DNA of 33,357 bases from Bacteroidaceae bacterium (GCA_021443415.1 JABUTZ010000010.1:94140-127496), one strand, 5' to 3'; positions 15,958 through 25,222 are shown, counted from the first letter of the stretch. The notes: generated from the sequence alone by a model not told the origin. Translations and numbers: made by a program.

Positions 15958-17211
15958 ATGAAACACATTTACACTATTTTGGTGGTGCTGGCGGTGGCCA
16001 TGGGAGCCAGGGCGCAGCACGGAGAGTATGTGGGCGGCGACGTATCGCTGCTGCCTGCCTATGAGGCTCACAACGAGGCTTATCTTGACGGCAACGGACA
16101 GCCGATTGACGACTTGCTCGTCTGGCTGACCAAGGAGTGCGGATGGAACACATTCCGCGTGCGACTCTTTGTCAAGCCGACCAACGCCGGGCACGACGGC
16201 GTGATCCAGGACCTCGACTACGTCAAGGAGTTCGGCAAGCGCATCAAGGACGCGGGGGCGAAGTTCGCCTTGGACATCCACTACAGCGACACGTGGGCGG
16301 ACCCCGTCACGCAGACACCGCCGGCTTCGTGGAGCGCATACTCGACCGTGGACGCGAAGGCGGAGAAGGTCTATTCCTACACCAAGGAGACACTCGAGGC
16401 ACTGGCGGCCTACGGAGCGACCCCCGACCTCGTGCAGGTGGGCAACGAGATCACGTCGGGCATCGTGGGCGTATGGCGGTCGACCGACCAGGCCGGCTTC
16501 AAGAAGATCGTGGAGCGCGGTTGCGACGCCGTGCGCGAAGCCTGTCCCGCGGCTAAGATTATCCTCCACGTGGAGCGTCCGCAGAACACGAACACGATCG
16601 TCGGCTTCTTCCAGGACATCGACGCCTCGAAGTTCGACGTCATGGGCCTCTCCTACTACCCCTTCTGGCACAGCACGCTGAGTGCCCTCGGCACCACCAT
16701 CAAGCGCCTCGGCGAGGTGTTCCCCGCCAAGAAGGTGCAGATCGTGGAGACAGCCTACAACTTCCAGTACGAGTTCAGCAAACCCACCACCGAGTCGGCA
16801 TGCATCTGGGGCCGCACCGCCGACGGACAGTACGGCTTCGTGAAGGCGCTCATCGCCGAGCTCGCCAAATACGAGAACTGCAACGGACTGATGTACTGGT
16901 TCCCCGAGGAGGCCGGTTGCGGCGACGACACCGACTGGGACCACCAGTCGTACGGCAATGTCATCACCAGCTGGATCAACCGCGGCCTGTGGTGGCCGAC
17001 GAGCAACGGCGGTCACTGGCCCGTGAAGGCCGAGGAGGGCATGGTGCACTACCTGCTCAAGACCTTCCTCTCGGACGAGGCGAGCGGTGTGAGTGCGGCG
17101 GCAGCCACGACCCAGTCGGACGCCATCTACAACCTCGCCGGACAGCGAGTGACCACCCCCAAGGCAAACGCCCTCTACATCATGGGTGGCAAGAAATTCG
17201 TGAGCAAGTAA
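15958..17211 (+). CDS. GH53-like arabinogalactan endo-beta-1,4-galactanase
   Basis: Signal peptide MKHIYTILVVLAVAMGARAQ; YVGGDVSLLPAYEAHNEAYLDGNGQ..LVWLTKECGWNTFRVRLFVKP; LDIHYSDTWADPVTQTPPASW; LVQVGNEITSGI (acid/base region); VQIVETAYNF (nucleophile region). C-terminal YNLAGQRVTTPKANALYIMGGKKFVSK tail. Confidence 0.93.
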   Translation: MKHIYTILVVLAVAMGARAQHGEYVGGDVSLLPAYEAHNEAYLDGNGQPIDDLLVWLTKECGWNTFRVRLFVKPTNAGHDGVIQDLDYVKEFGKRIKDAGAKFALDIHYSDTWADPVTQTPPASWSAYSTVDAKAEKVYSYTKETLEALAAYGATPDLVQVGNEITSGIVGVWRSTDQAGFKKIVERGCDAVREACPAAKIILHVERPQNTNTIVGFFQDIDASKFDVMGLSYYPFWHSTLSALGTTIKRLGEVFPAKKVQIVETAYNFQYEFSKPTTESACIWGRTADGQYGFVKALIAELAKYENCNGLMYWFPEEAGCGDDTDWDHQSYGNVITSWINRGLWWPTSNGGHWPVKAEEGMVHYLLKTFLSDEASGVSAAAATTQSDAIYNLAGQRVTTPKANALYIMGGKKFVSK

Positions 17212-17221
17212 GCGACGATAC

Positions 17222-17262
17222 AATCCGCCAGTCACCTCCACACGGGAAGTGGCTGGCGGATT
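17222..17262 (+). terminator. Hairpin between the GH53-like and first GH92-like genes
   Basis: AATCCGCCAGTCAC ... GTGGCTGGCGGATT, 14-bp stem with one G-T wobble, followed by TTAAAGTTTTAC. Confidence 0.6.
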
Positions 17263-17291
17263 AAAGTTTTACAAAAATCTATCACAAGTCC

Positions 17292-19481
17292 ATGAAGAAC
17301 ATATTCCGACTCAGCGCCTTCGCCCTCGCGCTGACCGCATTGTCAGCCTCCTGCGCCAATAAATCAGCAGAGGCCGAGGAGGTCGACTACACCCAGTACG
17401 TGAATCCGTTCATCGGCACCGAGGGGACGGGCCACACCTTCCCCGGAGCCTGCGTGCCCTTCGGCATGATACAGACCAGTCCCGTGACGGGAGCCGTGGG
17501 CTGGAACTACTGCGCCGAGTATGTCGGCACCGACAGGGAGATATGGGGCTTCACCCAGGACCACCTGAACGGCACGGGCTGCATGGACCTGGGCGATGTG
17601 CTCGTGATGCCCGTCACCGCTCGTCCCGACCGCACCAGCTACCGCAGCACCTACGTCAAGGAGACGGAGACGGCGCGACCGGGCTACTACAGCGTCGAGC
17701 TGGATCAGACAGGCGTGCGCGCCGAACTGACAGCGACGGGCCATGTCGCCTACCATCGCTATACATATAATAAGGTGGACTCGGCGGGTGTGCTCATCGA
17801 CCTCCAGCACGGACCCGTGTGGAACGAGGGGCAGTACCACTCGCACGTGCTCGCCTGCGAGGTGAGCAAGGACGACGAGACCACCATCTCGGGACATATC
17901 CAGAACTCGCTATGGGTGAAAAAGGACGTCTATTTCGTCATCACCTTCAGCAAGCCCATCGCCGCCCTCGCCGACCTGCCCCTCGCCGAAAAGGAGAAGG
18001 GCAACCGCATGGTCGCCTCGTTCGCGATGGACGAGGGCGAGCAGCTGGAGATGAAGGTCGCCCTCTCGTCAAGCTCCGTCGAGGGAGCGAGGAAGAACCT
18101 CGCGGCGGAGTTGCCGGCGTGGAACTTCGACGACGCCGCCGAGGACGCGAGGAAGACATGGAACTCGTATCTCTCGCGCATCCAGGTCACCGGCACCGAG
18201 GAGCAGAAGCAGAACTTCTACACCTGCTTCTACCACGCCCTCATCCAGCCCAACAACATCGCCGACGTCGATGGTCTCTACCGGAACGCCAACGGCGAGG
18301 TCGTCAAGGCGGACAACAACGTGTTCTACAGCACGTTCTCGTGTTGGGACACCTATCGCGCCGCCCATCCGTTCTACACGATTGTCATGGGCGACAAGGT
18401 GGACGGCATGGTGAGCTCGATGGTCAGCCAGGCGGAGGTGCAGGGCTTCCTGCCCATCTGGGGTCTGTGGGGCAAGGAGAACTACTGCATGATAGCTAAC
18501 CACGGCGTGTCGATCGTGGCGGAGGCCTACCACAAGGGATTCCGCGGCTTCGACGCCGAGCGCGCCTACAACGCCGTGAAGCGCACGCAGACCGTTTCGC
18601 ACGACCTCAAGTCCGACTGGGAGCAGTACATGCGCTACGGCTATTTCGCCACCGACTCGACCGAGGCTGAGTCGGTCTCTTCGACCCTCGAGTCGGTCTA
18701 CGACGACTATGCCGCCTGGGACATGGCGACACTGATGGGCAAGACGGAGGACACCGCCTACTTCGCCCGTCGCAAGGATTTCTACAAGAACCTCTTCGAC
18801 CCGGAGACGCGCTTCATGCGCCCGCGCCTGACCACGGGCGAATGGAAGTCGCCCTTCGACCCCGCCGGACTGGCGCACGCCGAGAGCAGCGGCGGCGACT
18901 ACACCGAGGGCAACGCATGGCAGTACACATGGCACGTGCAGCACGACGTGCCCGGACTGATCGAGCTGATGGGAGGCAAGGACGCGTTCACCGCCCGCCT
19001 CGACACTTTCTTCACCACCGAGCTGGTCAGCACGCTGAGCGACGTGAGCGGTCTCATCGGACAGTACGCCCACGGCAACGAGCCGAGCCACCATGTCGCC
19101 TACCTCTATGCGCTGGCTGGCAAGCCCGAGCGCACGCAGGAACTGATCCGCCAGATCTTCGACACCCAGTACGCCCCGCGTCCCGACGGACTCTGCGGCA
19201 ACGATGACTGCGGACAGATGTCGGCGTGGTTCATGCTCTCGGCAATGGGGTTCTATCCCGTCAACCCCGTGTCCGGGCAGTATGTATTCGGCGCCCCGCA
19301 GATGGAGCGCTTCGTGCTCAACCTGCCCAACGGCAACACGTTCACCATCGAGGCGGAGAACCTGAGCCGCGAGCATCTTTATGTCGATAAGATCTACCTC
19401 AACGGCGAGCCCTACGACAAGCCCTGCATCAACCACGAGGACATCATGCGGGGCGGCACGCTGCGCTACGTAATGAAATAA
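17292..19481 (+). CDS. GH92-like alpha-mannosidase, lipoprotein
   Basis: Lipoprotein signal LTALSASCANKS; YTQYVNPFIGTEGTGHTFPGACVPFGMIQTSPVTG; TEGNAWQYTWHVQHDVPGLIELMGG; HGNEPSHHVAYLYALAGKPERTQELIRQI; GLCGNDDCGQMSAWFMLSAMGFYPVNPVSGQYVFG. Confidence 0.95.
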   Translation: MKNIFRLSAFALALTALSASCANKSAEAEEVDYTQYVNPFIGTEGTGHTFPGACVPFGMIQTSPVTGAVGWNYCAEYVGTDREIWGFTQDHLNGTGCMDLGDVLVMPVTARPDRTSYRSTYVKETETARPGYYSVELDQTGVRAELTATGHVAYHRYTYNKVDSAGVLIDLQHGPVWNEGQYHSHVLACEVSKDDETTISGHIQNSLWVKKDVYFVITFSKPIAALADLPLAEKEKGNRMVASFAMDEGEQLEMKVALSSSSVEGARKNLAAELPAWNFDDAAEDARKTWNSYLSRIQVTGTEEQKQNFYTCFYHALIQPNNIADVDGLYRNANGEVVKADNNVFYSTFSCWDTYRAAHPFYTIVMGDKVDGMVSSMVSQAEVQGFLPIWGLWGKENYCMIANHGVSIVAEAYHKGFRGFDAERAYNAVKRTQTVSHDLKSDWEQYMRYGYFATDSTEAESVSSTLESVYDDYAAWDMATLMGKTEDTAYFARRKDFYKNLFDPETRFMRPRLTTGEWKSPFDPAGLAHAESSGGDYTEGNAWQYTWHVQHDVPGLIELMGGKDAFTARLDTFFTTELVSTLSDVSGLIGQYAHGNEPSHHVAYLYALAGKPERTQELIRQIFDTQYAPRPDGLCGNDDCGQMSAWFMLSAMGFYPVNPVSGQYVFGAPQMERFVLNLPNGNTFTIEAENLSREHLYVDKIYLNGEPYDKPCINHEDIMRGGTLRYVMK

Positions 19482-19488
19482 GAAGACT

Positions 19489-19615
19489 AAAGTTTCGCAA
19501 GCAGAGATTGCGAAGACTACAGACTACAAAGTACAGACTACAGACTTTGTAGGACAGAAAATCTCAAAAAAGTCTGTAGTCTCAAGTGAGATTGTGCAGC
19601 AAGCGAAACTTGAAT
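19489..19615. repeat. MITE-like palindromic element, copy 1
   Basis: Ends AAGTTTCGC / GCGAAACTT; internal stem AGACTACAGACTTT (19535-19548) / AAAGTCTGTAGTCT (19569-19582). The right 45 bp (19571-19615) match 21876-21920 with 3 mismatches. Confidence 0.75.
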
Positions 19616-19618
19616 AAT

Positions 19619-21790
19619 ATGAAAAAGATACTGCTTTTCGCCGCCGCCATGGCCATCATGGGCTGCGGGACGGCACAGGTGGACAGCGAGGAGTCGCTGA
19701 CCAGGTATGTCGACCCGAACATCGGCACCGACGACCACGGACACGTGTTCATGGGCGCCAACGTGCCCTTCGGATTCGTCCAGCTCGGCCCGAGCCAGAT
19801 TTGCCAGGGCTGGGACTGGTGCTCGGGCTACCACGCCCAGGACAGCACCATCTACGGCTTCGCCCACCAGCACCTCAGCGGCACGGGCATCGGCGACCTG
19901 GGCGACGTGCTGCTCATGCCCGTAGTCAGGGGCGGCGAACGCATGGAGACGCACGACAGGACGACCGCCATCGCGCGCCCGGGCTACTACTCCGTCACGC
20001 TGGACCACAGCCGGATACGCGTCGAGCTGACCGCCACGGCGCGGGCGGGCATGCACCGCTACACCTACCCCGCCGCCAACGACTCCATCCACATGCTCCT
20101 CGACCTCCGGTACGGCCTCTGCTGGGACGCGATGACGGGTAGCCGGATTACCGTGGAGAACGACTCGGTGGTGACTGGCTACCGCCTCTCGACGGGCTGG
20201 GCTAAGGACCAGCGCACGTATTTCGTCGCCGTCTTCGACCGCACGATCGCGGGCATCGACGGCGACTCGGCGGTCAGCACCCTCCACTTCGCCCCCTCGG
20301 ACGACCCGTCGCTGATGGTGCGCGTGGCCCTCTCGCCCGTGAGCGTCGCCAACGCCAAGGAGAACCTCGCGGCGGAGATGCCCGACTGGAACTTCGAGGC
20401 CGTGGCTGAGGCGGCTGACCGCGCGTGGAACGACGCCCTGCGCAAGATACGCATCGAGACGGCTGACGAGGACGCGAAGCGTGTCTTCTACACCGCCATG
20501 TACCACTCGATGACAGCCCCCTCGGTGTTCTGCGACGTGAATGGCGACTACCGCGGCGCCGACGGCGTGACGCGCCGGGGCGACTTCACCAACTACACCA
20601 CCCTCTCGCTCTGGGACACCTACCGCGCCGCCCATCCGCTGAGCACGCTCATTCACAGCGAGCGGCAGGCTGACTTCGCGCATACGTTCATAAACATATT
20701 CAAGCAGCAGGGCAAACTGCCCGTCTGGCACTTGATGGGCAACGAGACGGACTGCATGGTGGGCAACCCCGGTGTCATCGTGCTTGCCGACCTCCTGCTC
20801 AAGGGCTATGTGGACGAGCAGGATTATGAAGATGCTTATGAGGCCCTGCGCACGAGCGTGATGCTCGACGAGCGCGGCCTGGACATGCTCAAGACCTACG
20901 GCTACCTGCCCTACGACGGCGACGGCGAACCTGAGACGGTGGCGCGCGGCATGGAGTACGCCATCGCCGATTGGTGCGTCGCCCGGGTGGCGGAGCGTCT
21001 GGGCAAGGCTGACGATGCCGCCTATTTCGACGGGCGCGCACGCTCCTACACCCACTATTTCGACCCCGCGACGCGCTTCATGCGCGGCGTGAGCAAGGAG
21101 GGCAAGTTCCGCGAACCGTTCAGCCCCATCTACATCGAGCACCGCCGCGACGACTACACCGAGGGCAACGGCTGGCAGTATCTCTGGCTGGTGCCCCACG
21201 ACGCGCACAACCTCATCAGCCTGCTCGGCGGCGACGAGCCGTTCGCCACCAAGCTCGACTCGCTCTTCGTGGTGACGGGCGACCTGGGCACCGATGCCTC
21301 GCCCGACATCACGGGCCTCATCGGACAGTACGCCCACGGCAACGAGCCGAGCCACCACATCGCCTATCTCTACGACTATGCCGGCATGCCCTGGAAGACA
21401 GCCGCGCTCGCGCGCCGCATCATGACCACCCTCTACCACGCCGGGCCCGCCGGTCTCTGCGGCAACGAGGACGTGGGACAGATGTCATCGTGGTACATCC
21501 TCTCGTCGATGGGTCTCTACCAGGTGGAGCCCGCCGGCGGCAAGTACGTGTTCGGCTCGCCCCTCTTCGACTCTGCGACGATGGACGTGGGCAATGGCAA
21601 GGAGTTCACGATCAAGGCCATAAACAACAGCGCAACGAACATCTACGTCCAGTCGGCACGGCTCAACGGCAAGACCTACGACAAGTCGTACATCATGTTC
21701 GACGACATCAAGGCGGGCGGCACGCTCGAGTTCACGATGGGCGACCAGCCATCGGCGACCTTCGGCGTCGACCCCGCGGTGCGCCCGTAA
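19619..21790 (+). CDS. Second GH92-like alpha-mannosidase, lipoprotein
   Basis: MKKILLFAAAMAIMGCGTAQ lipoprotein signal; RYVDPNIGTDDHGHVFMGANVPFGFVQLGPSQ; TEGNGWQYLWLVPHDAHNLISLLGG; HGNEPSHHIAYLYDYAGMPWKTAALARRIM; GLCGNEDVGQMSSWYILSSMGLYQVEPAGGKYVFG. Confidence 0.95.
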   Translation: MKKILLFAAAMAIMGCGTAQVDSEESLTRYVDPNIGTDDHGHVFMGANVPFGFVQLGPSQICQGWDWCSGYHAQDSTIYGFAHQHLSGTGIGDLGDVLLMPVVRGGERMETHDRTTAIARPGYYSVTLDHSRIRVELTATARAGMHRYTYPAANDSIHMLLDLRYGLCWDAMTGSRITVENDSVVTGYRLSTGWAKDQRTYFVAVFDRTIAGIDGDSAVSTLHFAPSDDPSLMVRVALSPVSVANAKENLAAEMPDWNFEAVAEAADRAWNDALRKIRIETADEDAKRVFYTAMYHSMTAPSVFCDVNGDYRGADGVTRRGDFTNYTTLSLWDTYRAAHPLSTLIHSERQADFAHTFINIFKQQGKLPVWHLMGNETDCMVGNPGVIVLADLLLKGYVDEQDYEDAYEALRTSVMLDERGLDMLKTYGYLPYDGDGEPETVARGMEYAIADWCVARVAERLGKADDAAYFDGRARSYTHYFDPATRFMRGVSKEGKFREPFSPIYIEHRRDDYTEGNGWQYLWLVPHDAHNLISLLGGDEPFATKLDSLFVVTGDLGTDASPDITGLIGQYAHGNEPSHHIAYLYDYAGMPWKTAALARRIMTTLYHAGPAGLCGNEDVGQMSSWYILSSMGLYQVEPAGGKYVFGSPLFDSATMDVGNGKEFTIKAINNSATNIYVQSARLNGKTYDKSYIMFDDIKAGGTLEFTMGDQPSATFGVDPAVRP

Positions 21791-21803
21791 GACGGCACAT
21801 GAT

Positions 21804-21919
21804 TTCAAGTTTCACTACAGACTACAGACTATTTCAGGGTTTTCCGCCCAACAAAGTCTGTAGTCTGTAGTCAGAAGTCTGTAGTCTCAAGTGAGGTTGT
21901 GAAACAAGCGAAACTTGAA
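21804..21919. repeat. MITE-like palindromic element, copy 2
   Basis: Perfect 10-bp terminal inverted repeats TTCAAGTTTC (21804-21813) / GAAACTTGAA (21910-21919). Perfect 17-bp inner stem ACTACAGACTACAGACT (21814-21830) / AGTCTGTAGTCTGTAGT (21855-21871). Confidence 0.8.
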
Positions 21920-21925
21920 TCAGAT

Positions 21926-23035
21926 TTATTTATTGGTTAGTGCAAAAATTGCTTTTTGTTCCTCAATCTCTTTTCTCAATTCTTCCTCTGTGGGTAAATA
22001 TGTCAGATATTTCGCCGCAAAAATCTGTTTGCTTTCTTTCAGTATGCTGAAACGCGCCAAGTCTCTGCTTGTATCGGCGCATAGCACAAGACCAATGGTG
22101 GGATTGTCGCCCTCTGTGCATTTCAGTTCATCAAACATTCGCACATAAAGATCCATCTGCCCGACATCCTGATAGGTTATTTGCTCCGTTTTCAGGTCAA
22201 TAAGCAAGAAGAATTTAAGAATGTAGTTATAAAACACGAGGTCGATGTAATAATCGCCCATATCAGTTTTTATGTGTTTCTGCCGCGCCACAAAAGCATA
22301 GCCTTTTCCCATTTCAAGGATAAAATGCTGTAAATGAGAGATTATCACATCCTCTAAACGACTCTCTGTGAATGACTTGTCTGGCGGCAATCCAAGGAAT
22401 TCAGCCACAATCGGGTTTTTAAGATATTCCAGTTTATGCCGCTCATACTCTGCTGTCAGTTGGTGCATTTCCTGCTCCACCTCGCTTCGCACCTCGGATG
22501 GCGTTTGCATCATACGGTAATAGTATTGCGAGGAAATGTTGCGACCCAATGTGCGATAATCCCATTGTTCGCGAGCCGCCTCTTGCATATACCACATGCG
22601 TGCGGTGTCATCATGCACACGAATCAAGCGTTCGTAGTGAGACCAAGACAAATTAGTGGGTAGTACATAGGAAGATTGGTCAGGCATTGTCTGACCAATT
22701 TGTTCTCCAAATAAGTCAGGCAATGCCTGACCAATTCCCATCTCCTTGAACATCAGGAAGAAAGACCTGAAATTCTTTATGTTTGTCACTGAATACCCAG
22801 CTCCGAAATTCATTGTTAGAATCTGGGAGGCTATCTCGACGACCCTCTTGCCATAGTCGGCGCGGCCACGACCATTTTGCTCTTGCTCCACCACTTGCCG
22901 ACCTATCAACCAGCATGAAACCACATGCATAAGGTTTACGGAGCGACCAGCCGCTTGTCTTGCGGAAGATACGACGAGGACAAGAGATTGCTCAAATGCC
23001 ATCTCGTCATTAGTTGTTAAACCACTATCTGTCAT
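21926..23035 (-). CDS. DUF1016/YhcG-like PD-(D/E)XK nuclease-domain protein
   Basis: SARQAAGRSVNLMHVVSCWLIGRQVVEQEQNGRGRADYGKRVVEIASQIL...GAGYSVTNIKNFRSFFLMF...LSWSHYERLIRV...AREQWDYRTLGRNISSQYYYRM...NPIVAEFLGLPPDKSFTESRLEDVIISHLQHFILEMGKGYAFVARQKHIKTDMGDYYIDLVFYN. Confidence 0.92.
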   Translation of the reverse strand: MTDSGLTTNDEMAFEQSLVLVVSSARQAAGRSVNLMHVVSCWLIGRQVVEQEQNGRGRADYGKRVVEIASQILTMNFGAGYSVTNIKNFRSFFLMFKEMGIGQALPDLFGEQIGQTMPDQSSYVLPTNLSWSHYERLIRVHDDTARMWYMQEAAREQWDYRTLGRNISSQYYYRMMQTPSEVRSEVEQEMHQLTAEYERHKLEYLKNPIVAEFLGLPPDKSFTESRLEDVIISHLQHFILEMGKGYAFVARQKHIKTDMGDYYIDLVFYNYILKFFLLIDLKTEQITYQDVGQMDLYVRMFDELKCTEGDNPTIGLVLCADTSRDLARFSILKESKQIFAAKYLTYLPTEEELRKEIEEQKAIFALTNK

Positions 23036-23041
23036 AACTGA

Positions 23042-23342
23042 TTGATTTTATCTATGAGTGTTGCCTTAATGTCATCAATATTGCTTATCTCATCGAAGGC
23101 AAGAATGGAATCTTTACAAGTCCACTTTCAATGGCATTGCCTGTTTGTTCCTAAGGCATATCGGAGTTGTTGAATAACCCCACCTGAATATTACCATTGG
23201 GCAGTACGTTCAGATTGGTCATATATGGACAACGACCTTGCAATACCTTAGTGTAATCGAGGTTTCCATCTAATGTTGAATCGTAATGATATTGCGGTTC
23301 TTCATATGGGTTGTTTAGTAGGGCTGATATTCTTTTTTTCAT
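23042..23342 (-). pseudogene. Remnants of a type III restriction/DEAD-helicase-like gene
   Basis: MKKRISALLNNPYEEPQYHYDSTLDGNLDYTKVLQGRCPYMTNLNVLPNGNIQVGLFNNSDMP* resembles the N-terminus of Res-type proteins. Past the in-frame TAG the same frame reads EQTGNAIESGLVKIPFLPSMR*. A different frame then reads AFDEISNIDDIKATLIDKINQL* just before the next gene. Confidence 0.5.
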
Positions 23343-23393
23343 TAATATTATGCAATAGCGTTTAGGGTTATTTTTGGATCTATAGGTCAAGAT

Positions 23394-24350
23394 TTATTGC
23401 AATGACATTGAAGTCCGCTGTCTGTATTTCTTTACAAATTTCCTGCCCCAGACCAGCCCTATCGCCATCACCAGGCGGGGGGGTACAATCCATAGTCCGG
23501 GCACACCGAAGGCGGCAAACGAGAGGGTGTCGTCGATAATCGAGTGGCTCATTATCAAGTGATAAGACGCCGCCCGCGCCTCCTCCTGCGTGATGCGCCC
23601 CTCGTCGATGCACTCCTTGAGTACGCCCGCTCCGTAGCTGAGCCCCACGATGTTGCCCACGAGCCAGAGGTACGACGACTCGCCGCTCAGTCCGAACACC
23701 GCCATCAGGGGCTTGAACGGCTTGATGCACGTGTCCATGAGACCAGTCTTCGTGAGCACGTTCTTGAGCAGGATGAGCAGGAACATGATGGCAAGTATCA
23801 TCACCGCCAGTTGCAGGATTGACATCGCCGCGTCGGCCATCGCATGACCGAACGCGACCCACGTGATCTCCGCTGGGCGCGCCGCACCCGTGGCCATGCC
23901 CGAGGCGAACGGCTCGGACATCGCGGGCAGGAGGTGGCTGAGCGCCCATGCCGCCATGAAAGCCGCCACGATACGTATGCTCACCGTCTTGGCGAACGGC
24001 GGGCCTATCTTCTTCACCACCGCCCCCTCGAGGATGAGGGCATGGCAGAGGCATATCATGACGGTGATGATGGTCGCCTCGCGCAGGGTGAACGGCATCG
24101 AGACGAGAGCCGCCAGTCCGGCGTGGGTGCCCACGAGTCCGCCCGTGATGACCACGATGGCTGAGTGACCGGGCAGTCCGACGAAGTGCATCAGCGGTTC
24201 GAGCCACTGCGCCAGGATGTCCACGACACCGAAAAACCACAGCACCTTGACCGCCAGCGACACGGGAGCCATGATGCGCAGTATCCACAGCGACGTACCT
24301 ATCGACTTCGCCAGCGACTTGACTACTATGTCCTTGACTATCTCCTTCAT
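23394..24350 (-). CDS. Nucleoside-recognition (gate) domain membrane protein
   Basis: 318 aa, multiple hydrophobic segments: IMAPVSLAVKVLWFFGVVDILAQWLEPLMHFVGLPGHSAIVVITGGLVGTHAGLAAL... and SYGAGVLKECIDEGRITQEEARAASYHLIMSHSIIDDTLSFAAFGVPGLWI, as in gate-domain/SpmA-SpmB-like proteins. Confidence 0.8.
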   Translation of the reverse strand: MKEIVKDIVVKSLAKSIGTSLWILRIMAPVSLAVKVLWFFGVVDILAQWLEPLMHFVGLPGHSAIVVITGGLVGTHAGLAALVSMPFTLREATIITVMICLCHALILEGAVVKKIGPPFAKTVSIRIVAAFMAAWALSHLLPAMSEPFASGMATGAARPAEITWVAFGHAMADAAMSILQLAVMILAIMFLLILLKNVLTKTGLMDTCIKPFKPLMAVFGLSGESSYLWLVGNIVGLSYGAGVLKECIDEGRITQEEARAASYHLIMSHSIIDDTLSFAAFGVPGLWIVPPRLVMAIGLVWGRKFVKKYRQRTSMSLQ

Positions 24351-25138
24351 CAGTATGGCAGTCCCTCCAGTTTGTTCTCCACGTCCTGATAGGTGTCTAT
24401 CAGCGCCGAGAGTTTCTCCATGGTGATCTGTGCGGCGGCGCGCAGCGCCTTGCCCTTGGTGAGCAGGTGGATGAGCTTGGCGGAGAAGATGTCGCCCGTG
24501 CCCGAGAAGTCGACGGGCACCTCGCGGTAGGGCAGGCGCATGTACTCCTGCGTCCGCTCATCGTAACCCACGACGTGCGGCTCGCCGTCGATGCGCGACG
24601 AGGTGATCAGCACCGACTGCGCACCCACCGCCCGCAAGCGGTCAACTATCTGCGTCGCCTCGTCCTGCCGCAGTCCCTCCTTATGGTAGGGGAAGTCGGC
24701 GAGGAGGCACGCCTCGGTGTAGTTGGGCAGTGCGAGGTCGGCGATGCCCAGTAGTCGGCGCAGGCGGCTAACCGTCTCCTCACCCAGCCCCGAATAGAGG
24801 CTTCCGTTGTCGCCCATGATGGGGTCGAGGATCACCCTTGCCCCACCCTCCTTCTGCTCCGCGCAGAAGGCGGCGAGCATCTCCGCCTGCTCGTCGGAGG
24901 CTATGAACCCGATGCTTATGAGGTCGAAGCCGAAGCCTAACTGTCGCCACGTAGCGAGCGTCTGCCGCATATAGTCGGTAGTGTCGAGCATGGCATACCG
25001 CTTATAGCAGAAATTATTGGAAACAAGTGCCGTAGGCAGGTACGACACGCTATGTCCCTTCCCTGTCAGCACCGATGCCTGCGCCCCTATCGCGAGCCTA
25101 CCGTAGCCCACGAAGTCGCCCACCAGCAGTATCTTCAT
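24350..25138 (-). CDS. Pyridoxal/pyridoxamine kinase (ribokinase-like family)
   Basis: MKILLVGDFVGYGRLAIGAQASVLTGKGHSVSYLPTALVSNN...ISIGFIASDEQ...VILDPIMGDNGSLYSGLG...LALPNYTEACLL...VLITSS...VPVDFSGTGDIFSAKLIHLL. TGATG stop/start overlap with the next gene. Confidence 0.9.
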   Translation of the reverse strand: MKILLVGDFVGYGRLAIGAQASVLTGKGHSVSYLPTALVSNNFCYKRYAMLDTTDYMRQTLATWRQLGFGFDLISIGFIASDEQAEMLAAFCAEQKEGGARVILDPIMGDNGSLYSGLGEETVSRLRRLLGIADLALPNYTEACLLADFPYHKEGLRQDEATQIVDRLRAVGAQSVLITSSRIDGEPHVVGYDERTQEYMRLPYREVPVDFSGTGDIFSAKLIHLLTKGKALRAAAQITMEKLSALIDTYQDVENKLEGLPY

Positions 25139-25222
25139 ATTTGTCATTTCCTTGATGTCTTCGCGGACAGCCCCGCCGCCCCTTCCGAGCGTCCCATTGC
25201 GGCCATCCGCCCGTTCTGACTG

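Noticed and set aside
15769-17241. 490-aa minus-strand ORF
   Set aside because: Antisense to the GH53-like gene, which has clear catalytic motifs.
18069-21439. Long minus-strand ORFs (455 and 633 aa)
   Set aside because: Shadow ORFs of the two GH92-like genes; no start context, domain or signal peptide.
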